DNA of 64,000 bases from assembly GCF_024679095.1 (NCBI RefSeq), contig NC_066567.1:11212719-11276718 (forward strand), in the 5' to 3' direction. Shown piece by piece: positions 32,036-43,124 of the stretch; position 1 is the stretch's first letter, and each line of letters starts with the position of its first letter. This DNA is from Eriocheir sinensis (Eukaryota > Arthropoda > Malacostraca > Decapoda > Varunidae). Below the pieces are notes generated by a model. The model saw only the letters and a list, made by a program, of their open reading frames with translations, was not told where the DNA came from and did no database searches. Both the position numbers and the translations under genes were made by a program.

Positions 32036-32989
32036 CTTAGGCAGCGGCCACACAGGGAGCGAGAAACTTTAATACATAATAACCAATGCAGGTGGCCACA
32101 CTGGCAGCGAGCAGGTAATGGCGAGAAAGTGAGGAGAGTTGACGATTAACTTTTCTCACGCGAGATCGCTTGGTCAGAAGGAGTGACATCACAGACATGC
32201 TTCTATATTATTTGCCATAACTCAACTCATACAATAGTAAGAATATTTTGGTTAACACCGTTAGACGCAGCAGTGATTGCAGAACTTGAATATGTTTGCG
32301 AAAACTCAATAAAACAGAAACTAAATAAATAGTGACAAGTTGAAGTTAAATAGTCGCTCCATAATGTTTATAACACATTCTACATATAGCTACCATTTGC
32401 AGCAGCTATGAAATGAGTACTAAAATAAACATTTCCATCTCATAGAGAAAAGCCTCCTGAACACGATAGTGTATACAGATTTTTCATAAAACGCCAAATA
32501 AGTGAGGCACGGAACTATTTATAAAAACTTTTCACCTCATCCTTCGTGTGCGTCAACTCAGATGGGGGTGAGGAGTGTGTAATACTGGACTCCCACTTCG
32601 GCGATTTCGGGCTGCGATGCTCTGCGATGGGTGAAATTTCCCAAATCGAGCGATTTGAGCATGAAGTGGAGTGACCCTGAGCGACAACCACCCCATAACG
32701 ACCCACAATGACATAGCGAGGGAGGGTCGCACGCCTACGCTCGCCGACACCACAGACGAAGGCAACTGGTGAGGGGGCGTTGAGCGGGTGGCACACGACT
32801 CTGACGATCACGAGGGACAATGCGTGTTCATGGGATTAAAATTGTGCAACTATCGCACCACATACATGATGGCTACTCACCATGAACGATGGCCTGACGA
32901 CCAGCGATCGACCGACGATCGCTGAATGAACGACACCACAACGACGTCAAGGGAGCATCACTGGGACGACGCAGGTAGGAGTGCCAGCA

Positions 32990-32996
32990 TATAAAA
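32990..32996 (+). promoter_or_regulatory. TATA box of Harbinger element Z
   Basis: TATAAAA located 60-66 bp upstream of the ATG at 33056 of the transposase remnant, in an otherwise GC-balanced region. Confidence 0.45.
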
Positions 32997-33055
32997 TGGG
33001 GCCATCCCACCTGCCCTGCACTTATGTCTGCAGCCTCCAGAGCGTCGCACCCACC

Positions 33056-33184
33056 ATGAGTCTCATGTACTACATCACACCCACACTCATCAGGAGGCAT
33101 CCAGAACTAGTGAGATGCATCATGGACTTTGAATACACACATACAATCACTATATACACCCTTGTGAAGAGGATGAGGAAGCAT
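33056..33184 (+). pseudogene. Harbinger transposase remnant, N-terminal piece
   Basis: ATG at 33056 encodes MSLMYYITPTLIRRHPELVR and on to TIYTLVKRMRK, where LINE-B is inserted. The downstream piece resumes with KKRPKEVSVWIRPYLRRC at 36380 in the matching frame, so the ATG and this leader belong to the same protein. Confidence 0.65.
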
Positions 33185-36100
33185 GAGCCTTCGAACTCCC
33201 ACTAACTATGACCTTTACATTTCAGCCCGGAATCGTACCAAATCTATTCTCCAACTTACCAAAACTTCTTTTATCAATAGAAAATGTCAACACCTTGCTT
33301 CTTCTAATTCTTCCCGTGACTTCTGGCATCTAGCCAAAAATATCTCCTCCAATTTCACTTCTTCCTCTTTCCCTCCTCTCCTTAACCCTGACGGCAGCAC
33401 CGCTGTCTCATCTGTCTCTAAGGCTGAACTCTTCGCTCAAACTTTCTGTAAGAACTCCACCCTGGGCGATTCTGGGCATATTCCTCCTACTCATCCCCCC
33501 TCTGACTCCTTTATGCCTGTTATTAAGATTCTTCCAAATGATGTCTTCTATGCCCTCTCTGGCCTCAACTCTCAGAAGGCTTATGGACCTGATGGAGTGC
33601 CTCCTATTGTCCTTAAAAACTGTGCTTCCGTGCTGACATCCTGCTTGGTCAAACTCTTTCGTCTCTGCCTATCAACATCTACCTTTCCTTGCTGCTGGAA
33701 GTATGCCTTTGTACAGCCTGTGCCTCAGAAGGGTGACCGTTCCAATCCCTCAAATTACCGCCCTATAGCTTTACTTTCCTGTCTATCTAAAGCTTTTGAA
33801 TCAATCCTTAACCGGAAGATTCAAAACCACCTTTCCACTTCTAACCTTCTATCTGATCGCCAGTATGGGTTCCGCAAGGGACGTTCTACTGGCGATCTTC
33901 TTGCTCTCTTAAGGGGCACGCCTATGGGTCTCCTCCTGCGCATATGGTACGTCCAATAGCTTTGAAATTGTAGTATGTTGTTTGTTGATGTAAAGAAATG
34001 ATATTCTGTGAATTTCATCAAAATCGGGTGAAGTTTAGGAGAGACTCAAACAAAGCGTGTTTTTCATTTTTTTGTTTCACAGGCTTTGTTTTTCAGTTAA
34101 TCGCTTTGAAAAAAATACCACAGAAACTTTGTTTACCTATCTACATTTTGTTGGAAGTGAATTTTTTATTTTTTGTTTTGTCTTCGAAGAAAAAAAAATT
34201 ACAATTTTTTGTCACTTATTATTTTCTCCACTCTGTGTCCCGTTTTCTTTTGACATTTTTGAAAATCCATTTCCAACAAAAAATCGCCCTTTAGTTGTAG
34301 TTTAAAATGATACCTAATAAAAGTCATTTAGACGTTTTACCGATTTTGTGAAATTATTTGAAGGTTAAAAAGATACTTTTCGAGATATCAGCTCCAAAAG
34401 ATTTTTTTTACATTTCTCCCTGTCTTGCCATTTGTATTTATCTGATTGGTATGAAATTCTCACATATGACTGTATATACCTTGTTGACTTACCTCAGAAT
34501 GATAAGGCATCTGGTCCCCCTTTCTAAGAAAGTATTACTCACTCGCAGGTGAGGGTGTCAGAAGGCGCCACCTTCCTTATTGTGGCCAGGTAGCGCGAGT
34601 GCCGCGGAAGTGCCTTGCTCCTACGCTACTCTCTTGCTTGTTTTCTGAGGTTTGGCCGCTCCATAAGCCCTCTTGATGTTGGTGAATTTTTCTCGTTGCC
34701 TTGTGCTTGTACATCATTTGTCAGGACGTTTTTTTGGCGGGGGAGGAGAAAAGTACGACATACTTTTCCCGTCTGTTTCTCGCTTGGCACCGGCGCGGTG
34801 GCACCTCTCTTCCTCCCCTGCCTCTCCGCGCAAAGAAGAGAGGATGACAGATGACAATATTTACGAAGAAATAAAATATTCTAATGCAATTTTTACGTAT
34901 ATACGAATGATATCGCATATGTTGACAAGAGCGTCTTATGACGCGCATGTCCGACTATTACTCTAAAGCCCCCCCAAGGGGGAGGGGTTTTAATTTTATG
35001 AAAACAAACCTCACCACATGGTAATTTAGGGGTTCCTGGCCACGCTGAGCAAAAAATATGTGCTCGTCCGATTTTAAATATATTCTTGGTCATCCTCTGT
35101 TAGCTGTTTCGGTGAAACCTTCTCTGTTGCGCTAGACATATCAAAAGCCTTCGATAGAGTCTGGCACAAGTCTTTGCTTTCTAAACTGCCCTCTTTCGGA
35201 TTCTATCCCTCTCTCTGTTCCTTTATCTCCAGTTTCCTTTCCGGCCGTTCTATCTCTGTGGTGGTAGATGGTCACTGTTCTTCCCCTAAACCTATCAACA
35301 GTGGTGTTCCACAGGGCTCTGTCCTATCACCACTCTCTTCCTGTTATTCATCAATTATCTTCTTTCCATAACAAACTGTCCTGTCCACTCATACGCCGAC
35401 GACTCCACTCTGCATTATTCAACTTCTTTCAATAGAAGACCATCACAACAGGAAGTACACGACACTAGACTGGAGGCTGCAGAACACTTAACCTCAGACC
35501 TTGCTATCATTTCCGAATGGGGCAGAAGGAACCTTGTGTCCTTCAATGCCTCAAAAACTCAATTCCTCCACCTATCAACTCGACATAATCTTCCAAACAC
35601 CTATCCCCTATTCTTCGACAACACTCAGCTATCACCATCTTCAACACTAAACATCCTCGGTCTATCCTTAACTCAAAATCTCAACTGGAAACTTCACATC
35701 TCCTCTCTCGCTAAATCAGCTTCCTCAAGGTTGGGCGTTCTGTATCGTCTCCGCCAGTTCTTCTCCCCCGCGCAGATGCTATCCATATACCGGGGCCTTG
35801 TCCACCCTCGTATGGAGTATGCATCTCACGTGTGGGGGGGCTCCACTCACACAGCTCTTCTGGACAGAGTGGAGTCTAAGGCTCTTCGTCTCATCAGCTC
35901 TCCTCCTCCTACTGATAGTCTTCTACCTCTTAAATTCTGTCGCGATGTTGCCTCTCTTTCTATCTTCTATCGATATTTCCACACTGACTGCTCTTCTGAA
36001 CTTGCTAACTGCATGCCTCCCCCCCTCCTGCGGTCCCGCTGCACACGACTTTCTACTCATGCTCATCCCTATACTGTCCAAACCCCTTATGCAAGAGTTA

Positions 36101-36289
36101 ACCAGCATCTTCACTCTTTCATCCCTCACGCTGGTAAACTCTGGAACAATCTTCCTTCATCTGTATTTCCTCCTGCCTACGACTTGAACTCTTTCAAGAG
36201 AAGGGTATCAGGACACCTCTCCTCCCGAAACTGACCTCTCTTTCGGCCACCTCTTTTGATTCTTTTTTAAGAGCAGCGAGTAGCGGGCT

Positions 36290-36339
<50 letters not shown>

Positions 36340-36372
36340 CCTTGAGCTGTCTCCTGTTGTACAAAAAAAAAA
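33185..36372 (+). mobile_element. LINE-B copy 3 (longest), with its own insertion
   Basis: Begins in the linker upstream of RT (33190-33560), continues through AYGPDGVPPIVLKNC, NYRPIALLSCLSKAFE and QYGFRKGRSTGDLLALL, is interrupted at about 33913-35083, and resumes with VALDISKAFDRVWHKSLL (motif A), SGVPQGSVLSP (motif B), a frameshift, HSYADDSTL (motif C), then the 232-codon frame 35536-36234 ending RRVSGHLSSRN. The 3' UTR has a T-run and (TG)n at 36313-36338, and the poly(A) ends at 36373. Flanking words ATGAGGAAGC (33173-33182) and ATGAGAAGAAGC (36374-36385) are a probable, slightly altered target duplication. No endonuclease domain. Confidence 0.9.
33913..35083. mobile_element. Insertion W of about 1.17 kb inside LINE-B
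   Basis: Separates GDLLALL from the WSSS-CFGETFS segment of the LINE-B RT. It contains AT-rich sequence with words seen in decapod-type repeats (ACTTTTCGAGATATCAGC), then a GC-richer part at 34550-34860. I could not find convincing terminal repeats; TTAA occurs near both ends (33911, 35070), which would fit a TTAA-target element, but this is weak. No coding frame credible. Confidence 0.6.
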
Positions 36373-36382
36373 AATGAGAAGA

Positions 36383-36717
36383 AGCGGCCGAAGGAAGTCA
36401 GTGTGTGGATTCGGCCATACCTGAGAAGGTGTAGCACCCATGGACACTATGGCAACCTCATGAGGGAGTTGGGACAAGAGGATCCAGAGTTGTTTAGGAA
36501 TTTACTCCGGGAGGACAAGGACCTGTTCAAGATCGTGGAGCGGGTGCAGCCACATATCCAAAAAGAGAAGACCTTTATAAGGGACCCCCTGGACATTGGC
36601 CTGCACGTTGCAATTACCCTGAGGTACCTGGCTACTGGCAACAGCTACAAGAGCTTGGGCTACAGCTTCCGTGTTGCACCCAACACCATTTGTAAAATTG
36701 TGCCAGAGACCTGCAAT
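36383..36717 (+). pseudogene. Harbinger transposase remnant, N-terminal domain
   Basis: Plus-strand frame: KKRPKEVSVWIRPYLRRC, HGHYGNLMRELGQEDPELFR, QPHIQKEKTFIRDPLDIGLH, VAITLRYLATGNSYKSLGYS and PNTICKIVPETC. The order W-RP-L, LxxEDPE.FRNxLR, PxIxKxxTxxR, LAITLRYLATG.S..L.Y.FR and IxKIVPE.C is the standard N-terminal half of PIF/Harbinger (HARBI1-like) transposases. After about 36717 the sequence leaves the family; the DDE catalytic half was lost by internal deletion. HARBI1-like enzymes cut at 3-bp TWA targets with a MYB/MADF partner protein, which is not seen here. Confidence 0.85.
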
Positions 36718-37315
36718 CGTGGTAGTCGAGCAAACAATGATGAGTACGCTTGCCGCACTCAAATTTACATCATGCGGTGTGCTATGTTGCTGCCTCGCCT
36801 GTCCCGGCAGCAAGCGCAAGACGCTCAGCTTCGCTCCGTCAAGGGCGATTATCACGATTTCCATCGCTCAACATCGCACCACAATCGTTGTACTACCCAC
36901 AAGCAGCAGCGCTATCGCTCGATATCGGGCAATGTAGTCGTGTGATATAGAACATCGCGCAAAGTTTCCCGATTCCTTTGAACCTGCCAAAGCAATCGCA
37001 GGTGTCCTGCGATGTCTTTCACCACGGTGATGCTGTGCGATGCCGTCTAGCGATGTAGGCGCTTGATCGAGAAAACGCCGTACGAGTATGCCGATTCCAA
37101 CATTTTTGATGGCGATTTGGGAAATTTAGCCCATCGCAGAGTATTGCAGCCCAAAATCGCCAAAGTGGGAGCCCAGCATTACTTGTTAGGCTAAAGTGCC
37201 CTGCAGGCTGCGTTGCCATGACAACCCTCGCCTCACCTTGCTTTTCTTGTGGCCACAGAAACTCACCTTGCCACTCTCGCTAGCTTTCAGGCTTCCTCTG
37301 TGGCCGCGGCCTAAG

Positions 37316-37455
37316 TTATCAGAATCAATTTCTATATTATCCACTAAAGTGACATAATAATCACTATCCTCCTCAGCTGAGCAAGCAATCTGCCGCGCCT
37401 CAGCGCAAAAGTGTCATACATCCTTACTCAACATCATAAGGACTACAATTCAAAC
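37316..37455 (-). pseudogene. Decayed acidic reading frame, piece 1 (upstream part)
   Basis: Minus-strand frame HFCAEARQIACSAEEDSDYY and VTLVDNIEIDSDN, just downstream of a possible acceptor (TTGTTTGAATTGTAG near 37462). An in-frame TGA at 37416-37414, in a position where CGA (Arg) would fit, indicates decay. It continues in frame into piece 2 at 32035 when element Y is removed. Confidence 0.5.
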
Positions 37456-38221
37456 AAAATATGATTTATGTTTGGAAACACTGCAGCGGATGCCACAAAT
37501 CGATTTCCACTTAATTTCCGCAAGAAGGAATTGGTGGCACACTACTTTGAAATTATCCTGGCCCATATGTAGGGTACTCACAGGCAACACCACCAAAGTC
37601 TGTCTCATATACTGAACACTCGCAGGGAAAGGGTTGATGTATTACTGTATGATTTATTCATCCATGCCCTGGACATGTGACGGAATTTTATTTACAAGTA
37701 AACAAGTTGTGGGATCAGGTGTATAATGAAACTAATTAGGTGAGGAGGCCGGGTTTACCACTAAAAACTAACAAACAGCAATTTAATCTTTACAGGAAAC
37801 ATCTTCAGGAAATTCCCTCGACTTGGAAAACAGATTATCAACCGATGTTTGTCTTGAAATTCCTTCTCTTCTTATTTGTAAGTGTTATAAGTGTTTTGTG
37901 CGTACTTAGAGATCGTTGTTTCGTCTTTTTGAAAGTTAAGTCAGCAGGTAGGAGATTATGTTCCTGTTTGTGAAATTTTCATAGCTATAGGAGATGTACA
38001 TGGCAAAAAGAGATTGTTACGCAGCAGTTAAGATTAATACGTGGCAGTTAGGAGATAAAGCTAGGATAGGATAAGACAGACTATTTTCATTATATAGTCA
38101 AGGGGTCGAGGCGGCCGGAGTATGCACATGTTATGCACCTGTGCAGGTGCCCTGCGCATTATTCATCCAGATCCAGATCTCTATTTTCAGGAGTAAAAAA
38201 GAGTCCTTGAATTGCATTTTA
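37456..38221. other. Unassigned intergenic sequence
   Basis: No gene supported. The 77-codon frame at 37740-37973 has no domain and contains a hydrophobic low-complexity segment only. Confidence 0.45.
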
Positions 38222-38510
38222 ACATAAGAACGTAGGGAACCTGCAAGAGGCCGAGTGGCCTACATAGGGCAGCTCCAGAATCCCCCCCACTACTCACGAT
38301 GGGTGAGGTGTAGTTTCAGGGGTTACAGGTAGAGGCTTGATCCTCGTTTACCTTCGGTACGGGCGTACGCTCCAGTACCCTGTCTCCCTACTGCACCCAC
38401 ACCTCACTGCCATCTGTCATCTTCGTCCATGTAGCTACCCAGACTACTCTTAAAACAAGCTATCGTCCCTGCACTACCTATGTGATTGCTGAGTCTATTC
38501 CATTCCCCCC
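38222..38510 (-). mobile_element. CR1 (LINE-C) 3' end
   Basis: Minus strand, from the 3' end (TAAGAACGTAGGGAACCTGC) to the peptide EWNRLSNHIGSAGTIACFKS and YMDEDDRWQ. Nearly the same as 53341-53511 plus 57794-57900 and shows the uninterrupted sequence across the point where the PIF element sits in that copy. Confidence 0.88.
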
Positions 38511-39114
38511 ATTTGAAAGCGTTTCCATGACTGTTGAAGGTTTGTAGAAAAGATATATGAAGAGATATTGACGTTCCATAAAGCAGATAATGAGATACTG
38601 GCACGGTACTAAAACGAATCTTTACCTGCAACTATATTAAAAATAATTAAGATTCTATTCACATTGCTGGAGATTAAATGGTAAAACATGCACCATGTTG
38701 CTCACCAAGCCAGTCTTTGGAAACACACTTATGCTCCCTTGACTCCGCTGCTGTGTTTGATGTTGAGCACACCGAGGGGAGAAAATGTAGCGAGCACGAA
38801 GTATTAGCTAGGAGGACCTCCCACGTGTCCCTCACGCACGTGTCCCGCGGCGACCAGTGTTTACAATCTGGTGCTGATGATGATGATGGTGATGACGTTT
38901 GGTCGGAGGTTTTGCCTTTGCAACGGCGCTTCCTAAACTATGTTTGGATGTCTTCTTTAGAGTTTATTTTCGTCTGATTTTCCCATAACTCATGCACTAT
39001 GCTTTGTTTGTTTTCTATGTTATGTTGGTCAAAAAGGGAAGGTAAACTTTTACATTGTTCCCCGTCTCACAATTCATGAAGATAATTTTTTGTTGTTGTT
39101 CTGATAGATATAGG
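38511..39114. other. Unassigned intergenic sequence
   Basis: A 99-codon plus-strand frame (38678-38977) includes SGADDDDGDDVWSEVLP; no family assigned and no second copy seen. Confidence 0.35.
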
Positions 39115-39400
39115 TGTGTTTTGAACGAATTTCATAACTGTTTCCGCCGCAAATCAGTAGTTTCCCCATTATATCACTAATAAAAAGGAGATTTTTCAAT
39201 GCCTGTTGTAGGTGCACCTGTCGCCTCAACCGCAAAATATCTCGCAGAGGGTCAACTTGTCTACTGTTTCTATATTTCACTCGCTGCTCACAAAGATCAC
39301 AAGTAAACAAAATAGAACAAAAACCAGGCAAACAATGTTTTCCTGCTGTGTATTCCCCTAGTGCGCATGTATGGTGGACATCAGAACGACTTAATTCTGC
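39115..39400 (-). repeat. Dispersed repeat R28/R39, uninterrupted copy
   Basis: Collinear with 27955-28085 plus 28612-28770. A 154-codon minus-strand frame (39538-39074) spans it, reading TCARCCEKYLLAELSRSDVH and HTCALGEYTA, i.e. a Cys/His-rich segment possibly from a transposase C-terminus. Provides the empty site for the fold-back element at 28.1-28.6 kb. Confidence 0.55.
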
Positions 39401-40219
39401 GAGGAGATATTTCTCACAGCACCGGGCACAAGTGCAGGTATACGAGACGTGAACCGGAGCATAGGTGGCAGACATGTAGCCACCTTGATGACAATATTCC
39501 AGAATACTGGCGCGGTGAGTCATTGTCGAGCACCACACGTTTAGGTGTCATTCAGCAATCGGTGAAGTGAAGGATTTGCCGGGAAGCTATCCCACGGCTG
39601 TCGGGCAGCTGTTATAACGGTCAAAATTATTACGTTCATGCCTGATCACTGCCCAATATATCGCAATAGGTGCAAGACTACTACACGTTACCTGGAGGAT
39701 CACTGCGAGTCCTGCACGGTGCCTGAAACACTGCTGCCCGATCTTTGACAAGGTCGCCGACCACGCAGATGGTTGCCCGAAAAATAAGCGCAGCGCTTAT
39801 TTTTCGTGCTCCTTGCCGACTCACCGTCCAACAGTCGTGGTGCACGGATTTCCCCAACGACGGCTAGAAGATGTGCTACGAATATGATCCTGAATTCTGC
39901 TGGATGGCAGTCGGGCAGCTGCCGCGTTCAAATTCGTGTATGTGTGAAGCCGGCTAAAGGCTGCATGAGGAAATGGAAATCTCCCTTCTGCCCAGCCAAA
40001 ATACTAATACGTAGTTTTTAAAAAATCGGGTGCATGTTTAAACACCTTCAGTTTAACATAGTAAATACTTTCTTTAAGATATCCAAAGATATATTACCTT
40101 TTCTACGTTGCTATTTGATTATGTATGTATGAATGTGTGTGAAAAAGAAACACGGAGAAACAATAACTAATTCTTCCATCATTAAAAAATCACAACACCA
40201 AGCCGATCATACCCATATT
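39401..40219. other. Unassigned sequence with a 27-bp palindrome
   Basis: 39779-39805 is a perfect palindrome: 13-bp arms GAAAAATAAGCGC and GCGCTTATTTTTC around one A. GTCGGGCAGCTG occurs twice in direct orientation at 39600 and 39910, bracketing it by about 150 bp each side, as in a small DNA transposon. No gene. Confidence 0.5.
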
Positions 40220-40960
40220 CTTAATTGTTGGTCACACCTGTATGCACGGACACCTCACCTGTCGCTTACCTGTCGCCCCTCCACCTGAGCCTTAATCCTC
40301 ATACATCCATCTGTCTACCCCTCTATCCATCAAACTCCTGATACATACTTCTATCTGATCAGCTCCATTTATGTCTATTGTCTAAATACATAAGCCTATC
40401 TATTTGTTAACTTAATCTCTATTTATCTATCTGTCAATCTATCATTAGTCATATCAACCTGTCCATGTATGTCTATTGCCTATATTAAACAATCTATCTA
40501 CCTGCCTACTTAACCTCTATCTATCTACCATCAGTTTTATCTACCTGGGTCTGTCTGTCTAGCTCTCTATCTATCACACTCCATTAGTCTAACACCACAT
40601 CAGTTTATCTATCACCATCTTATCTTTCTACGTCTGTATTTAGCAACCTGTGTACCTAATAGCAAATACGTACATCAGTAACACCTTAACCCTCATTTAT
40701 CTCAATCCCTTTAATCTCTTTCTATCAAACGATCTTTATCTCCACTCATTATCCCTTTATCTATGTCTCTCTAGCTACCTCTGCCTGATAACACAAGTAT
40801 ATTATCACTACTCTTGATAACTACCTACTTGTGGCTTCTTGTCTATTTAGCTATCGCGATTTACCTGTCCTAACCTGTCCGGCGATCTGTCCAATCTAGG
40901 AACTGATATACAACCTACCTGAGACCCTAATTGCCGCTGTTACCTGTGTGAACGTCTTCC
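40220..40960. repeat. Degenerate (TATC/TACC)n region
   Basis: About 740 bp dominated by decayed CTATCTATCTA and TACCTGTC words, pyrimidine-rich on the plus strand; an old tetranucleotide array. Confidence 0.7.
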
Positions 40961-41234
40961 GGCAGGTGCTCGTGTTACCTGTCTTGTTGTGAGGATCGGG
41001 ACTTACCTGTGGACGAGAAAAAAGGTATAATTTACTAATGACGAAGGGAAGGTGATGAGGGAAGGAAGAGGGAGGGAGGGGGAGAGGGATTGAAAGAAAG
41101 GGGGTAGAAAAATATATATAAGAAGGAAGGTAAGAACAAGGTGAGGTGAATTAGCTGGTCCACTTGGCTAGATTGAAGGTTTCTGTTCCGCGTGTAAAGA
41201 ACGAGCGTAATGATGCTGATAATAAGTGGTGGAG

Positions 41235-41238
<4 letters not shown>

Positions 41239-41312
<74 letters not shown>
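41239..41312. repeat. Compound (TG)n-(AAT)n microsatellite
   Basis: (TG)22 followed directly by (TAA)n. Confidence 0.95.
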
Positions 41313-41313
<1 letters not shown>

Positions 41314-42239
41314 CGGTTTATTAAGTGATAACAGCTGTAAAGCTGAAAATATACACGTTAAAAATACACTTTTGAACTATAATAGAAAAAAAAGAGAAAA
41401 TGTACAATATGAAAGGGATATGGGGGTCTGGGGTGGTGGCGGGGGAGGTGAGGTGGTGGAATGCAGTGCGCTGGTACGGTAGGAGGGGGTGTGGTTTTTC
41501 GGATGACGGGTCAGGTGTAAGCCCAAGGTCAACCCCAGGTCAAAAAGAGTCAGGGGTGTAGGTAGAGGCGGTGTCGGCCGTCACTCAGCTTATGGGCTTA
41601 GCGATGACCTGCTATTCTATCCAGCAGGTGAGACAAGATAGGAAGAGGTGGACCGCGCGGCAGTAGGCGTGGGAACATCTATAACGTCTGCACTGCCTTG
41701 TATGTTGAGCGGCGTGCTGATTGCCCCAACCATGAGTCCACCTGAGTGACGGGCCTCAACACTGCACTGCACCTGAACCGAATTCTCCCAGCAGCATGAT
41801 GGTCGGGCTGGTGTACCTGGGGGCACCTGGGGCGTCGGTTGGATGGTAAGGCCGCGTCGACGTCACACCGGCCATTTCTACTCTTCGGTGTCTTCACGGC
41901 ACCACAAACGCACTGCACTCACTGTCTGTCACCAAGATGTTACAAAAGTACCTTACGGTGTTGGGTTTTGATGAAAAGGGAGAGGGGGATGGAGGGGAAG
42001 GGGGGAGGCCAACAGGCTGGCCCCTGGCTGCTCCTTTCGGAGCGCCGTGACCCACTTCTGACCTCGGTCGGTCAGGTCTGGGCAGTGTGTGTGTGTGTGT
42101 GTGTTAGGGGAAACGGGGGGGAGCGGAAGCGTTCATATTGCATTTTTTATTTTTTATTTTTTTTTAATATTTATCACCCAGTATCATTAGGGGAAACGGG
42201 CCTTCTCCGAAGACGGGGGAAAAGATTGCTCCCTCCCTG
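41313..42239. other. GC-rich unassigned sequence
   Basis: 41600-41960 is CpG-rich and free of microsatellites, and could be a promoter or untranslated exon, but no start codon, splice pair or protein family is recognisable. TAGGGGAAACGGG occurs twice (42106 and 42188), about 80 bp apart. Confidence 0.4.
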
Positions 42240-42335
42240 CACGAGGGAGCACGGGCCTTTGCCGACAGACCGACTCTATCGGCGATCGAAATCTAGCCGA
42301 CCAAGTCGGTCTGTCGACGAGGACTGGCGTGTCTC
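42240..42335. repeat. Dispersed hairpin repeat, copy 2
   Basis: GCCGACAGACCGAC and GTCGGTCTGTCGAC form a hairpin with 12-bp arms around CTATCGGCGATCG...CTAGCCGACC, followed by GAGGACTGGCG. Same architecture as 9546-9632 with one compensatory base-pair change. Confidence 0.65.
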
Positions 42336-42411
42336 TGATTGTATAGTTTAAAAGCGTTGTCTTTAATTAACGAAGCCGACCCCGTGTCCTGCATTTGTAT
42401 TACTGTTTATG

Positions 42412-42444
42412 GTTATTATTATCATTATTATTATTATAACTATA

Positions 42445-42518
<74 letters not shown>

Positions 42519-42600
42519 TTTTTATGATTACTACTATTCCTATTACTACTACCATTGCTGCTGCTGCTACTCCTACTACTACTACATCAACTGCTACTAA
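42412..42600. repeat. (ATT)n microsatellite with trailing (TAC/TGC)n
   Basis: About 110 bp of (ATT)n then decayed TACTAC/CTGCTG triplets. A second (AAT)n tract follows at 42844-42907. Confidence 0.95.
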
Positions 42601-42842
42601 ATATTAAACTCCTCCCCATAGCTACCTAATCAAACTTTGAGAGCAAACTCGCTATTTTCACGTCACTCAAATATTTAAAGACCGGCGACACTGTTTTCTG
42701 ACCACATCAAGAATTCGAAAGGATTAATAAATAAAATGCTTTGTCAGATTTACGTTTCGCTAATAAGTGCTGATGTGAATTAATAAACCAATATATTCAT
42801 AAATGTATAAACTAAACGTCCAGATATAACAATAAAAAAGTA

Positions 42843-42843
<1 letters not shown>

Positions 42844-42907
<64 letters not shown>
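42844..42907. repeat. (AAT)n microsatellite
   Basis: About 21 triplets, uninterrupted. Confidence 0.95.
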
Positions 42908-42908
<1 letters not shown>

Positions 42909-43124
42909 GGTGCCCCATTATGAATAAGCAACACATGGATACACTTTGTATACTAACTTTACCAACTGACAAATTTTTCTCTCGAGTTCCGTCAACAAAT
43001 ATAAAGGAAACAAAAAATAACAAAGATGAACAAAAACTTAAAACCGTGATTCTTTCCCTGCAGGGGAGAAAGAAAGAAAGAAAGATCTGTACACACTAAA
43101 TATCGCAAACTGCAAATTGTTATA

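Larger units (their letters stand above)
32581..37181 (+). mobile_element. PIF/Harbinger element Z, split by LINE-B
   Basis: Inverted termini of more than 60 bp: TAATACTGGACTCCCACTTC on the left; TAATGCTGGGCTCCCACTTT reversed from the right; both continue with GGCGATTTTGGGCTGC-like and TCTGCGATGGG words. It carries an N-terminal HARBI1-like transposase fragment in two pieces (33056-33184 and 36383-36717) separated by LINE-B copy 3. The catalytic DDE part is missing, so it was already an internally deleted copy. Confidence 0.85.
32036..37315. mobile_element. Element Y: DNA transposon with TTAGGC-GCGGCCACA termini
   Basis: Left TTAGGCAGCGGCCACACAGG and, reversed from the right edge, TTAGGCCGCGGCCACAGAGG. 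The surrounding acidic frame is continuous across it, which independently fixes the two ends. Its own sequence is about 32036-32580 and 37182-37315, the rest being later insertions. A TTA/TAA target suggests a PIF/Harbinger-like element, but no transposase of its own remains. Confidence 0.65.

Noticed and set aside
38678..38977. 99-codon frame with an acidic DDDDGDD stretch
   Set aside because: Too little to call a transposase N-terminus; no termini or second copy found.
41679..41918. Minus-strand frame in CpG-rich sequence
   Set aside because: Arg/Pro/Ser-rich and overlapping another open frame; typical of GC-rich non-coding DNA.
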